Shown piece after piece: positions 1 through 5,606 of a DNA stretch of 6,618 nucleotides. Below the pieces are notes generated by a model. That model did no database searches. It was not told the DNA's origin and saw only the letters and a list, made by a program, of their open reading frames with translations. Made by a program: the position numbers and the translations under genes. This stretch comes from Acidimicrobiia bacterium (lineage in GTDB: Bacteria; Actinomycetota; Acidimicrobiia; Spongiisociales; ZC4RG35), in assembly GCA_029865445.1 (NCBI GenBank), contig JAOUGY010000213.1:1-6618 (forward strand), in the 5' to 3' direction. How positions within the stretch are numbered: position 1 is the first letter of the stretch; the number at the start of each line of letters is the position of its first letter.

Positions 1-368
1 CGTTGCTTCAACTCGTCGATGATGTATTGCGCAGCCGCGAAAGCATCACCGCGGTGGGCCGACGACACGGCCACGGCAACCGAGGGTTCACCAACGTCGA
101 CTTTCCCGACACGATGCTCGACCACCACGCTCAACACGTTCCACTTGTCGACCGCTTCCGCGGCGATGGTCGAGAGACTGCTCTCGACGTGCTCCCGATA
201 GGCGTCGTATTCGAGATGGGTGACGTCCGACTTTCCGGCCGAGTGGTCGCGGGCCGTACCGAGGAAGAGGGCGGTGGCGCCGGCGTCGGGACGGCCGACC
301 TCCACGAGCAGCGCGCTCGGGTCGAGCGAGTCTTCGCGGATGGCGCAGCGGAGGCGGGTCTCGGCCAT
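1..368 (-). CDS. moaE: Molybdopterin synthase catalytic (large) subunit MoaE, C-terminus cut by window edge
   Basis: MoaE pairs with thiocarboxylated MoaD in the cytoplasm and inserts the two dithiolene sulfurs into precursor Z (cPMP), giving molybdopterin for molybdenum cofactor. Reading from the ATG at 368, 122 residues are visible. Family landmarks are in order: GATALFLGTARDHS (30-43), with the Arg-Asp-His of the active-site area at 40-42; LEYDAY (52-57); EHRVGKVDVGEPSVAV (84-99); SSAHRGDAF (102-110); and IDELK (117-121), whose Lys121 matches the first catalytic lysine of the family. The last 20-30 residues, with the usual Pro-x-Trp-Lys motif, lie beyond the left edge. The gene starts 4 bp after the stop of the membrane-protein gene, so the two are probably cotranscribed. 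No strong Shine-Dalgarno precedes it (only GTGG), which suggests translational coupling. The family assignment is secure. Confidence 0.96.
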   Translation of the reverse strand, partial: MAETRLRCAIREDSLDPSALLVEVGRPDAGATALFLGTARDHSAGKSDVTHLEYDAYREHVESSLSTIAAEAVDKWNVLSVVVEHRVGKVDVGEPSVAVAVSSAHRGDAFAAAQYIIDELKQ

Positions 369-372
369 CGGC

Positions 373-1428
373 TCAAGCTACCACGGGCTCCTCGGATCGT
401 TCTGATGGCTGGTAGCGGGGAAACCCTCCGGGCCCGGCGATCATCGCCATCGCCACCGCCGTGGCGACACCGAAGAACACGACCCCTCCGATGATCTCCG
501 GGGGCCACCCAAGCCCGTTCTCGACCTGGTCGACCGCCACTAGATAGCCCGCCCAGAGGACACCCGAGGACAGCCCGGCCGAAACCGCCCAGCTCCAACG
601 GCGAGCCGCGAGGTCGGCGACCACGCCCGCCGCCACCGCTGCCGGAACCCCGACCGGGTCCTCGTCGAACCCCACGGCGATGAAAATGGTGATGACTGCG
701 AACACCATCGTTGCCACGCCGAGCGGAAGCTGTGTCCAGCGCCGATGGGCGAGCGCCATTGCGCCAAACAGGATCGCCGAGGTCACTACGACGCCGGCGA
801 TTCCCAGCACGGCGCCGATCGAACCCTCACCCGTGCTCTGGTCGTACACGATCCGCGGCACCCAGTCCTGGGTCGGCAGCCACAGGTATTCGAGAAAGAA
901 GGCGACGAGGGCTGTCGACCAGGTCAGCGACAGAAAGGCCGGGAACGAATCCGACCACGATGCGGCCGCTCCTCGGTCTTGCCAGGCCGCCCGGAATGGG
1001 GCAGACGCGATCAGCAACATCCCGACGAACAGCAACAGGTGGGTCGGGCTGAGAAGCGCGGCTAGATCGGCCTCGATCCCCAGAACCTCATGCCAGATCG
1101 CATCCCCGATCCCACCGGCTGCGAATACGCCCAAACCCACCATGGCGAGTCGATAGCCGGCCGGGGCTCGATCCAACAGCGCCCGCACGAACCCCCCTGA
1201 GGACGGAGCCCCGGGCGAGCGGAACGCCAGCCGCACCATCCACAAGGCGGTGGCAGTGAAGCCCGAATAGAAGATCGCATGCCACGGCGTCCAGAAGGAC
1301 TCCAGGCCCGGGTCGGTGGAATGGAAGTAGGCGTCGACGAACAACCCGACGATCATCCAGGTGACCATTCCCATCGTCACGAGATCCTCGGATCGAGAGG
1401 TGCGGTATGAGTCTCTCATGGCGATCAA
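373..1428 (-). CDS. Polytopic membrane protein of unknown function with conserved-looking intramembrane histidines
   Basis: I do not recognise the family. The 351-residue product is mostly hydrophobic, with about eight to ten likely membrane segments (roughly 19-37, 48-67, 92-112, 124-143, 163-183, 204-226, 234-253, 259-275, 281-299, 312-332) and a short charged cytoplasmic-like tail rich in Glu/Arg. Polar residues cluster in or next to membrane segments: DAYFHS (32-37), PWHAIFYSGF (48-57), GDAIWHEVLGIEADL (108-122) and LLSPTHLLLF (125-134). His36, His50, Asp109, His113, Glu114 and His130 could bind a metal or haem; this is inference. I chose the TTG start at 1428 because GGAGG lies 10 bp before it. 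The alternative ATG at 1419 (348 aa) is 19 bp from that site. The gene is divergent from the metalloprotease-like gene and only 4 bp from moaE, so a link with molybdenum enzymes is possible but unproven. Confidence 0.85.
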   Translation of the reverse strand: MIAMRDSYRTSRSEDLVTMGMVTWMIVGLFVDAYFHSTDPGLESFWTPWHAIFYSGFTATALWMVRLAFRSPGAPSSGGFVRALLDRAPAGYRLAMVGLGVFAAGGIGDAIWHEVLGIEADLAALLSPTHLLLFVGMLLIASAPFRAAWQDRGAAASWSDSFPAFLSLTWSTALVAFFLEYLWLPTQDWVPRIVYDQSTGEGSIGAVLGIAGVVVTSAILFGAMALAHRRWTQLPLGVATMVFAVITIFIAVGFDEDPVGVPAAVAAGVVADLAARRWSWAVSAGLSSGVLWAGYLVAVDQVENGLGWPPEIIGGVVFFGVATAVAMAMIAGPGGFPRYQPSERSEEPVVA

Positions 1429-1438
1429 AACTACGGAG

Positions 1439-1443
1439 CCTCC
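1439..1443 (-). promoter_or_regulatory. Shine-Dalgarno that favours the TTG start at 1428
   Basis: GGAGG on the minus strand, 10 bp before TTG at 1428 and 19 bp before the in-frame ATG at 1419. The spacing is slightly long for the TTG but far too long for the ATG, so it supports the non-AUG start. The call rests on spacing alone. Confidence 0.5.
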
Positions 1444-1529
1444 GGCGCGTGTGCCATCGGGGATGTCCCCCGGCTGTCCCCGGCATCGAGGCTCCCCACG
1501 GCTCGCCGACCCGCTACCCCGGCAGGCCG

Positions 1530-1535
1530 TATACC
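1530..1535 (+). promoter_or_regulatory. Possible -10 box for a leaderless or near-leaderless transcript of the DUF2342 gene
   Basis: TATACC ends 6 bp before GTG (1542) and 9 bp before ATG (1545). A transcript starting the usual distance from this box would begin at or next to the start codon, as is common in actinobacteria. No clear -35 was seen. The G-run at 1538-1542 could instead act as a poor, too-close Shine-Dalgarno. Confidence 0.35.
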
Positions 1536-1544
1536 GTGGGGGTG

Positions 1545-2618
1545 ATGTCGGACGACCTGTTCTCCAAGCTCTTCGAACTCTTCAACCAGCCCGGGCCGGT
1601 GAACCTCAAGCTGGCATCGGAGATCTGCCACCACATGACCGGTGAGAAGACGCCGGTCGATCCGTGGGCGGCCGAGGAGTTCCGCGAGCTCACGAGGCTG
1701 GCCGAGTTCCAGATCGAACAAGTCACGCCGTTCCCGGTCGCCCCGGCTCCCGACGTGTTGCCGGTCGATGCGCGCGAGTGGGCCGACCGCAACCTCGAAG
1801 GGCTCCAATACCTCGCCGAGCCTTTCTCCGGGATCATCGACACCGCAGCGCTCGGTCCCGCAGCCGCAATGATGGGCCAGCTCGGGCCCGCCATGATCGG
1901 TATGCAACTCGGCACCCTCGTCGGATCGCTGGCCACCTGGGCCATGGCGGGCTTCGACGCCGGAGTTCCCGTGACCGGGAATGGACCGATCACGTTTGCC
2001 GTCCCCACCATCGAGCGTTTCACCACCGAACACGGCTTCGACGCCAGAGACGTGAGGCTGTGGGCTGCCCTGCACGAGACCGCACATCGTGCGATATTCC
2101 GGGTTCCCTTCACCAGCGAACACCTCGTCGAGTTGCTCACCGTTGCGGCATCACACCTGAAGATCAGCCCCGACAAGCTCACCGACCTCATGGAGGGTCT
2201 CGACCCGACATCCATGGCGAGCGGCCTCGATCCCGACCGGATCGCAGGCCTGTTCGACTCGCCCGAGGCGGCGGAGGCCCAGCGAGAGCTGGACTCGTAC
2301 CTGGGTCTGGTCGGTGGGTACCGAAGGCTCATCGTCGAGCGGGCCGCCTCCCATCTGCTCCCGCGCATGGCCGAGATGGACGCGGCCCGTGACGCCGAAC
2401 GCGACCTCGGAGACGCATTCTCGGGTTCCCCGTTCTCGGCCACCTTCGCCGACCCGACCTCGATCGCAAGGGGTCGAGAGTTCTGCTTGGAGCTGACGGA
2501 GAGATTCGGCGAAGAGTCGCTCGCCCTCATGTGGACGAGGCCAGGTCGATTCCCTACAGCCGCAGAGATCGACGATCCTGTCGCCTACGCAGCGCGGGTT
2601 CTCCTCGAAGACATGTGA
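1545..2618 (+). CDS. DUF2342 zinc-dependent metalloprotease-like protein
   Basis: The predicted product is a 357-residue cytoplasmic protein of the DUF2342 / putative hydrolase family, widespread in Actinobacteria; substrate and reaction are not established. The key signature is HETAH at 177-181, an HExxH zinc-binding motif inside WAALHETAHRAIFRVPF (173-189), as usual for the family. Before it comes a Gly/Ala/Met-rich stretch, LGPAMIGMQLGTLVGSLA (113-130), also typical and possibly a buried hydrophobic helix rather than a membrane segment. The C-terminal half is helical and charged, with YLGLVGGYRRLIVERAASHLLPRM in the middle. No signal peptide is visible. I chose the ATG at 1545: the frame stays open back to 1407, but the added residues are Arg/Pro/Cys-rich, unlike the family, and overlap the start region of the divergent gene. 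GTG at 1542 is an equally good start. The peroxiredoxin gene follows after 32 bp and may be cotranscribed. Confidence 0.9.
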   Translation: MSDDLFSKLFELFNQPGPVNLKLASEICHHMTGEKTPVDPWAAEEFRELTRLAEFQIEQVTPFPVAPAPDVLPVDAREWADRNLEGLQYLAEPFSGIIDTAALGPAAAMMGQLGPAMIGMQLGTLVGSLATWAMAGFDAGVPVTGNGPITFAVPTIERFTTEHGFDARDVRLWAALHETAHRAIFRVPFTSEHLVELLTVAASHLKISPDKLTDLMEGLDPTSMASGLDPDRIAGLFDSPEAAEAQRELDSYLGLVGGYRRLIVERAASHLLPRMAEMDAARDAERDLGDAFSGSPFSATFADPTSIARGREFCLELTERFGEESLALMWTRPGRFPTAAEIDDPVAYAARVLLEDM

Positions 2619-2638
2619 GAATCCCGTCCTCACAAGAC

Positions 2639-2644
2639 AGGAGG
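2639..2644 (+). promoter_or_regulatory. Strong Shine-Dalgarno fixing the peroxiredoxin start
   Basis: A perfect AGGAGG stands 6 bp before ATG at 2651. It shows that translation begins there, although the frame is open back to 2531 inside the preceding gene. Confidence 0.85.
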
Positions 2645-2650
2645 AACTCG

Positions 2651-3109
2651 ATGTCCGCCCCAATCGGCACTCCCGCACCCGACTTCGCATTGAGGGATCA
2701 GGATCGGAACCTCGTGAGCCCTGCCGACCTGAGGGGCCGCAAAGCGCTCATCGTCTTCTTTCCCTTCGCCTTCAGCGGCGTCTGTGAAGGCGAGCTGTGC
2801 ACGATCCGCGACAACCTGCACTCATTCGGATCCGCTGATGCCGAAGTGGTGGCGATCTCGTGCGATCACTTGATGGCGAACAAGGCCTGGTCGGACAAGG
2901 AAGGATTCGGATTCAGGATCCTCTCCGACTACTGGCCACACGGTGCCGTCGCCCAGGCCTACGGCTGCTTCAACGAGAAGGTCGGTTGCGCCATGCGCGC
3001 CACCTACGTGTTGGACGAAGACGGCATCGTTCGGGCGATCATCTCCAGCGAAGAACTCGGTCAGCCTCGCGAGTTCACGTCGTACCAGGAGGCGCTGGCT
3101 GCGATCTGA
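2651..3109 (+). CDS. ahpE: AhpE-type peroxiredoxin with an extra PrxQ-like cysteine
   Basis: This 152-residue thioredoxin-fold peroxidase should reduce hydrogen peroxide, organic hydroperoxides or peroxynitrite in the cytoplasm through a peroxidatic cysteine. APDFALRDQD (9-18) is the N-terminal family motif. PFAFSGVCEGELC (38-50) is the active-site loop, with peroxidatic Cys45 and the usual Thr replaced by Ser42. ILSDYWPHGAVAQAYGCFNE (90-109) is closely similar to mycobacterial AhpE, and Arg116 is the conserved active-site arginine. Length matches AhpE (about 153 aa). Unlike M. tuberculosis AhpE, which as I recall has Asp five residues after the peroxidatic Cys, this protein has Cys50. The C-x4-C spacing is that of the resolving cysteine in Bcp/PrxQ enzymes. 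Further cysteines are at 71, 106 and 113. It follows the DUF2342 gene by 32 bp and converges on the nitroreductase gene 54 bp away. No terminator hairpin with a T-run is evident between them. Confidence 0.94.
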   Translation: MSAPIGTPAPDFALRDQDRNLVSPADLRGRKALIVFFPFAFSGVCEGELCTIRDNLHSFGSADAEVVAISCDHLMANKAWSDKEGFGFRILSDYWPHGAVAQAYGCFNEKVGCAMRATYVLDEDGIVRAIISSEELGQPREFTSYQEALAAI

Positions 3110-3163
3110 GACTCGTGAGGCGGATGAATTCAGGCGACGACGCTCACCCGCGCTGCCGACGCG
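3110..3163. other. Convergent intergenic gap without a recognisable terminator
   Basis: 54 bp between the stops of the peroxiredoxin and nitroreductase genes. I see no stem followed by a T-run on either strand, only the 8-bp palindrome GACGCGTC at 3158-3165. Termination may be Rho-dependent, or transcripts may overlap. Confidence 0.5.
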
Positions 3164-3679
3164 TCAGAATCGCTCCCGTCTGACCACATCCTCGAACGGT
3201 CGCCGATCGGGGCGGGTAATCGGCCGGAGCGGCCGACCGGCGGGATAGCCCAGCGATATCAGCCAGGCACACCGGCGATCGCCGGGCAACCCGAGGATGT
3301 CTCGGGCGAGAGCCTGGTCCGCGACCGAAGCATGGGCGGTGGCAATCCCGAGGTCCGCGGCGGCGAGCATCACCGACATGGTCGCCTGACCGAGGTCGTA
3401 CTCGATCGATCCCCGCTCATCGATATCGTCGGACAGGGGTGAGACGAGCGCGACCGCCGCGGCGGCGCCTGCGACGTGACCCGCGCCCCGCCAAACGCCT
3501 GAGAGGCGCTGCAGCGTTGAGCGGTCCGTGGAGACCACGAACTCCCATCGCTGCGAGTTCCTCGATGAAGGGGTCCGCCACGCTGCATCCATGATCCGAT
3601 CGAGGTCGGCATCGGAGATCGGGCGGGTGTCGAACTCGCGGACGTTACGGCGGGAGTGGATGGCTTCGAATGTCTCCAT
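3164..3679 (-). CDS. Nitroreductase-family FMN oxidoreductase, last gene of the sigma-factor operon
   Basis: A 171-residue protein of the short nitroreductase family: FMN-dependent, usually dimeric, cytoplasmic NAD(P)H oxidoreductases that reduce nitro compounds, quinones or other acceptors. The substrate cannot be read from the sequence. Family features are SRRNVREFD (9-17, FMN phosphate binding), AAWRTPSSRNSQRWEFVV (32-49, the usual aPS..N.QpW.f motif) and, near the C-terminus, LISLGYPAGRPL followed by RPDRRPFEDVV. I chose the ATG at 3679; the frame is open back to 3883, but that would overlap about 190 bp of the RseB-like gene and add non-family residues. It begins 13 bp after the RseB stop with only GTGG before it, so it probably depends on readthrough or coupling from the operon. 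Placement after sigma, anti-sigma and RseB suggests a redox or detoxifying output of the regulon (inference). Confidence 0.93.
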   Translation of the reverse strand: METFEAIHSRRNVREFDTRPISDADLDRIMDAAWRTPSSRNSQRWEFVVSTDRSTLQRLSGVWRGAGHVAGAAAAVALVSPLSDDIDERGSIEYDLGQATMSVMLAAADLGIATAHASVADQALARDILGLPGDRRCAWLISLGYPAGRPLRPITRPDRRPFEDVVRRERF

Positions 3680-3692
3680 GCCACCACGGTAA

Positions 3693-4637
3693 TCAGCCGA
3701 AGATGCTTCTCCACCAGCGGCTGAGCAAGCCGCCACGTCGGGGCTCGGGAAGAGCGGATACGACTTGCTCCTGGAGGTCGAGAGGCAAGTCGCCGTAGAG
3801 AGCCAGGCCACCGGCTGTGGTGTCCCACACGTAGATAACCTGGCCGGGTCCAAACCATCGGACGTACTCACCGCCGTCCACACTCACCGCCCTGGCGGAG
3901 GAGTCGTCGAGCACGAGCGGTCGATCGGTGACGAACAGAGCGAACGAGAAGAGTCCGTCCGAGTAGTAGCCCAGCATGCCGTCGTCGTCCCATCGATACG
4001 TGTCGAGTCTCGAGAAGCCGCCGACCTCCACGGGCAGGCGCTCGTCATCGACTGCATCGACGAGTTCGAGATTGGCGGTGACATCGGACGCTGCACTCTT
4101 GGCCGCCGTCGCTGCTACGTCGTTGAACTCGACGATTCTGATCTCGCAATAGACGGAGCCGTCGGCATTTCGGATCCGGGAGGCAACCAGTGCACCAGTC
4201 GCCTGATCGAACGTCATGGTCGCGCGGAGATCGCCTTGGCCGTCGACCACTGTGACGCGTTGTGCATCTCGGCCGAGAACGGCGGTCGACTCGACCTTTG
4301 AAATCGAGTACTCCAAGGACGGACTCGCCGGATTACTGACTGCCGACGCTCCGAGGCTCGTATCCCCCGACACGATGGCGAAGCTCCCACCTGCGATGTG
4401 AACCTCAGTTCTTCCCCCAACCGGAGATCTCGCTGTCGTGACCCCGTCGGACTGGGTCACCTCGATCGCCACCGACCGCGTTCCATCGGGGGTGTCACAC
4501 GAGATGACCTGCTGCCCCGAGAACTCGGCCTCGGTACTGCGCTGGATGAATGGCTCGAGTGGCTCCGCCCACGCGGGTTGAGCGATCGACAGGAAGACGG
4601 CCGCAGCTCCGACCGATGCGAGGGCCATCTGCCTCAT
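3693..4637 (-). CDS. rseB: RseB/MucB-like exported regulator of the ECF sigma system
   Basis: A 314-residue exported protein. In proteobacteria RseB binds the extracytoplasmic part of anti-sigma RseA, protects it from proteolysis and senses envelope damage. Here a Sec-type signal peptide spans 1-24 (hydrophobic core 5-19, cleavage after AWA at 22-24; no lipobox). An LolA-like N-terminal domain follows, about 25-175, including DGQGDLRATMTFDQATGALV (132-151) and CEIRIVEFND (164-173). The C-terminal RseB domain spans about 200-297, with LPVEVGGFSRLD (201-212), YSDGLFSFALFV (225-236), nearly the E. coli RseB motif, and LYGDLP (280-285). Cys47 and Cys164 are the only cysteines of the mature protein and could form a disulfide. 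The tail GGLLSRWWRSIFG is basic and Trp-rich. The ATG at 4637 overlaps the anti-sigma stop as ATGA, so translation is coupled and probably stoichiometric. Confidence 0.9.
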   Translation of the reverse strand: MRQMALASVGAAAVFLSIAQPAWAEPLEPFIQRSTEAEFSGQQVISCDTPDGTRSVAIEVTQSDGVTTARSPVGGRTEVHIAGGSFAIVSGDTSLGASAVSNPASPSLEYSISKVESTAVLGRDAQRVTVVDGQGDLRATMTFDQATGALVASRIRNADGSVYCEIRIVEFNDVAATAAKSAASDVTANLELVDAVDDERLPVEVGGFSRLDTYRWDDDGMLGYYSDGLFSFALFVTDRPLVLDDSSARAVSVDGGEYVRWFGPGQVIYVWDTTAGGLALYGDLPLDLQEQVVSALPEPRRGGLLSRWWRSIFG

Positions 4638-5059
4638 CGCGCACCTCCGGCGGCCGCCGTCGCGCCGGCCACCTTCACCACGGTGAAGGCGCCTTCGTTG
4701 GACGACACGGCCCCGTAGACGGCGTTCAACTGCGGAGGGCTGATTTCACGGGGTTCGGGCGCCGTGAGGGCAGCGGCGGAGACGAAGACGGCGAAGGCAG
4801 CGGCGGCCGCCGCACCAACCCACGCCACCGGCCGCCTCCGCAGAGGAATCGGATCGGGCCGAGCACCGATTGCCGTCGACAGTGCCACCGGGAGTTCGAG
4901 CAGCGGCAACGACCTCACCGCCGCCCGTGCAGAAGCCAGCTCTTCGAGTTCGCGCCGGCAGCGGTCGCACGTCTGGAGGTGTTCGGCGACTCTGGAGCGT
5001 TCGTGCGACGCGAGTTCACCGTCCAAGTGCGCCGAGAGGAGATCGCCCAAATGGTTCAT
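4634..5059 (-). CDS. Zinc-binding (ZAS) transmembrane anti-sigma factor
   Basis: A 141-residue single-pass membrane protein that should hold the adjacent ECF sigma factor inactive. The N-terminal domain has the zf-HC2/ZAS motif HLQTCDRC (His27, Cys31, Cys34), with the fourth ligand probably among N-terminal histidines such as His3 or His11. A linker rich in Arg/Pro (65-77) leads to one membrane segment at about 78-99 (Ala-rich, starting PVAWVG). The exported part is only about 40 residues (101-141), short compared with the RseA periplasmic domain. The ATG at 5059 overlaps the sigma stop as ATGA, and the stop overlaps the RseB start the same way. The frame is open to 5281, but that lies inside the sigma gene and no domain appears there. 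A ZAS domain can respond to thiol oxidation in some family members. Whether this one is redox-responsive or controlled by proteolysis and RseB is not visible. Confidence 0.93.
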   Translation of the reverse strand: MNHLGDLLSAHLDGELASHERSRVAEHLQTCDRCRRELEELASARAAVRSLPLLELPVALSTAIGARPDPIPLRRRPVAWVGAAAAAAFAVFVSAAALTAPEPREISPPQLNAVYGAVSSNEGAFTVVKVAGATAAAGGAR

Positions 5060-5559
5060 GTCAGGCGCTCCCGCAACAGCTTGCGCCCGCGATGGATGCG
5101 GCTCCGGACAGTACCAATCGGCGCAGCCACCGCCGCCGCGATCTCCTCGTACGACATGCCCACCACGTCGCACATCACAACGGCCTCCCGAAACTCGATC
5201 GGGATGTCCAGCAACGCCTTCTGAATGTCTTCCCCGAGTCTGAGACCGGCCAGCACCTCGTCGGGGCCTGGCGACGACCATTCGGACATCCGGTCGGTGT
5301 GGTCGGGCAGTGGGGAGGTGGGCCGGCGTTTCCTACGCCGGACGTCGTCGAGGAACGCGTTGCGGGTGATGCGCCAGAGCCACCCATCGAACGAGCCGGG
5401 CGTGTAGTCGGCCAGCCCGCGACGCACCCTGAGGAGGACTTCCTGTACGAGGTCGGCGGCGTCGTCGGGATTACCGCAGAGGCGATATGCGAAGTTGTAG
5501 ATCTTCCGTCCATGCTTTCGCGCAACGTCTTCCCAGGTCTCGGGGAGCGGCTCGTTCAT
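5056..5559 (-). CDS. ECF (group IV) RNA polymerase sigma-70 factor
   Basis: A 167-residue alternative sigma factor that directs RNA polymerase to stress promoters. Region 2 spans about 13-79: IYNFAYRLCGNPDDAADLVQ (20-39; core binding) and SFDGWLWRITRNAFLDDVRR (56-75; -10 recognition and melting), followed by a basic stretch. A variable linker (80-107) precedes region 4 at about 108-166, with FREAVVMCDVVGMSYEEIA and the helix-turn-helix AAPIGTVRSRIHRGRKLL that reads the -35. There is no region 1.1 or 3 and no C-terminal extension, so it is a minimal ECF factor. The ATG at 5559 has GGAGG 4 bp upstream. It is the first gene of the sigma/anti-sigma/rseB set, 46 bp after tatA, with a matching ECF promoter directly before it. 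It most resembles the RpoE/SigE-type groups; the exact ECF group cannot be assigned by eye. Confidence 0.97.
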   Translation of the reverse strand: MNEPLPETWEDVARKHGRKIYNFAYRLCGNPDDAADLVQEVLLRVRRGLADYTPGSFDGWLWRITRNAFLDDVRRRKRRPTSPLPDHTDRMSEWSSPGPDEVLAGLRLGEDIQKALLDIPIEFREAVVMCDVVGMSYEEIAAAVAAPIGTVRSRIHRGRKLLRERLT

Positions 5560-5563
5560 CCGC

Positions 5564-5568
5564 CCTCC
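5564..5568 (-). promoter_or_regulatory. Shine-Dalgarno of the sigma-factor gene
   Basis: GGAGG inside a purine-rich run (minus strand 5573-5563), 4 bp before ATG at 5559. It supports this start. Confidence 0.7.
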
Positions 5569-5580
5569 CCCTCAGACCAC

Positions 5581-5606
5581 AACGATGCGCGGCAGACGGA
5601 AGTTCC
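5581..5606 (-). promoter_or_regulatory. Candidate autoregulatory ECF sigma promoter (-35 GGAAC, -10 CGTT)
   Basis: On the minus strand, GGAAC at 5606-5602 is followed, after 17 bp, by CGTT at 5584-5581. This is the layout known for SigE/SigH-type and other ECF sigma factors of actinobacteria. Transcription would start near 5574, giving a leader of about 15 nt that just contains the ribosome site. The first base of the -35 is the last base of the tatA stop codon, so the promoter fills the tatA-sigma gap. Autoregulation is inferred. Confidence 0.6.

Larger units (their letters stand above)
1429..1544. other. Divergent intergenic region with a tandem direct repeat
   Basis: This 116-bp gap between the divergently transcribed membrane-protein and DUF2342 genes must hold both promoters. 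A near-perfect tandem repeat lies at 1464-1474 (TGTCCCCCGGC) and 1475-1484 (TGTCCCCGGC). A small inverted repeat, CATC-GGG-GATG, overlaps its left edge at 1455-1465. They could be an operator, or chance in GC-rich DNA. A -10-like box for the plus strand is listed separately. I saw no convincing promoter for the minus strand. Confidence 0.35.

Noticed and set aside
1407..1544. N-terminal extension of the DUF2342 protein (403-aa reading)
   Set aside because: The added 46 residues are Arg/Pro/Cys-rich and unlike the family, overlap the start region of the divergent gene, and lie upstream of the likely promoter.
1431..2530. Long minus-strand open frames opposite the DUF2342 gene (1431-2123 and 1514-2530)
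   Set aside because: They are antisense to a recognisable HExxH protein, have no domain-like sequence, and are expected in high-GC DNA.
2627..2645. Possible hairpin TCCTC/GAGGA hiding the ahpE ribosome site
   Set aside because: The stem has only 5 bp with a 9-nt loop; such pairings with a Shine-Dalgarno arise often by chance.
2531..2650. Extension of the peroxiredoxin into the DUF2342 gene
   Set aside because: The perfect AGGAGG before ATG 2651 and the fit to AhpE length show the true start.
3158..3165. GACGCGTC palindrome at the end of the nitroreductase gene
   Set aside because: At eight bases it is too short and common in GC-rich DNA to call an operator or terminator.
3680..3883. Extension of the nitroreductase upstream of 3679
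   Set aside because: It would overlap the end of the RseB-like gene and adds no family-like residues; the nitroreductase fold begins at METFEAI.
3765..4301. Plus-strand open frame opposite the RseB-like gene
   Set aside because: It is a shadow of a clearly identified gene on the other strand, with no ribosome site or recognisable motif.
5060..5281. Extension of the anti-sigma factor inside the sigma gene
   Set aside because: It is an out-of-frame shadow of sigma region 4; the ATGA overlap at 5059-5056 gives a normal start.
5573..5579. E. coli sigma-E style -10 (GGTCTGA) downstream of GGAACTT
   Set aside because: The spacer to GGAACTT is 23 bp against 15-17 expected; CGTT at 5584-5581 has proper spacing.
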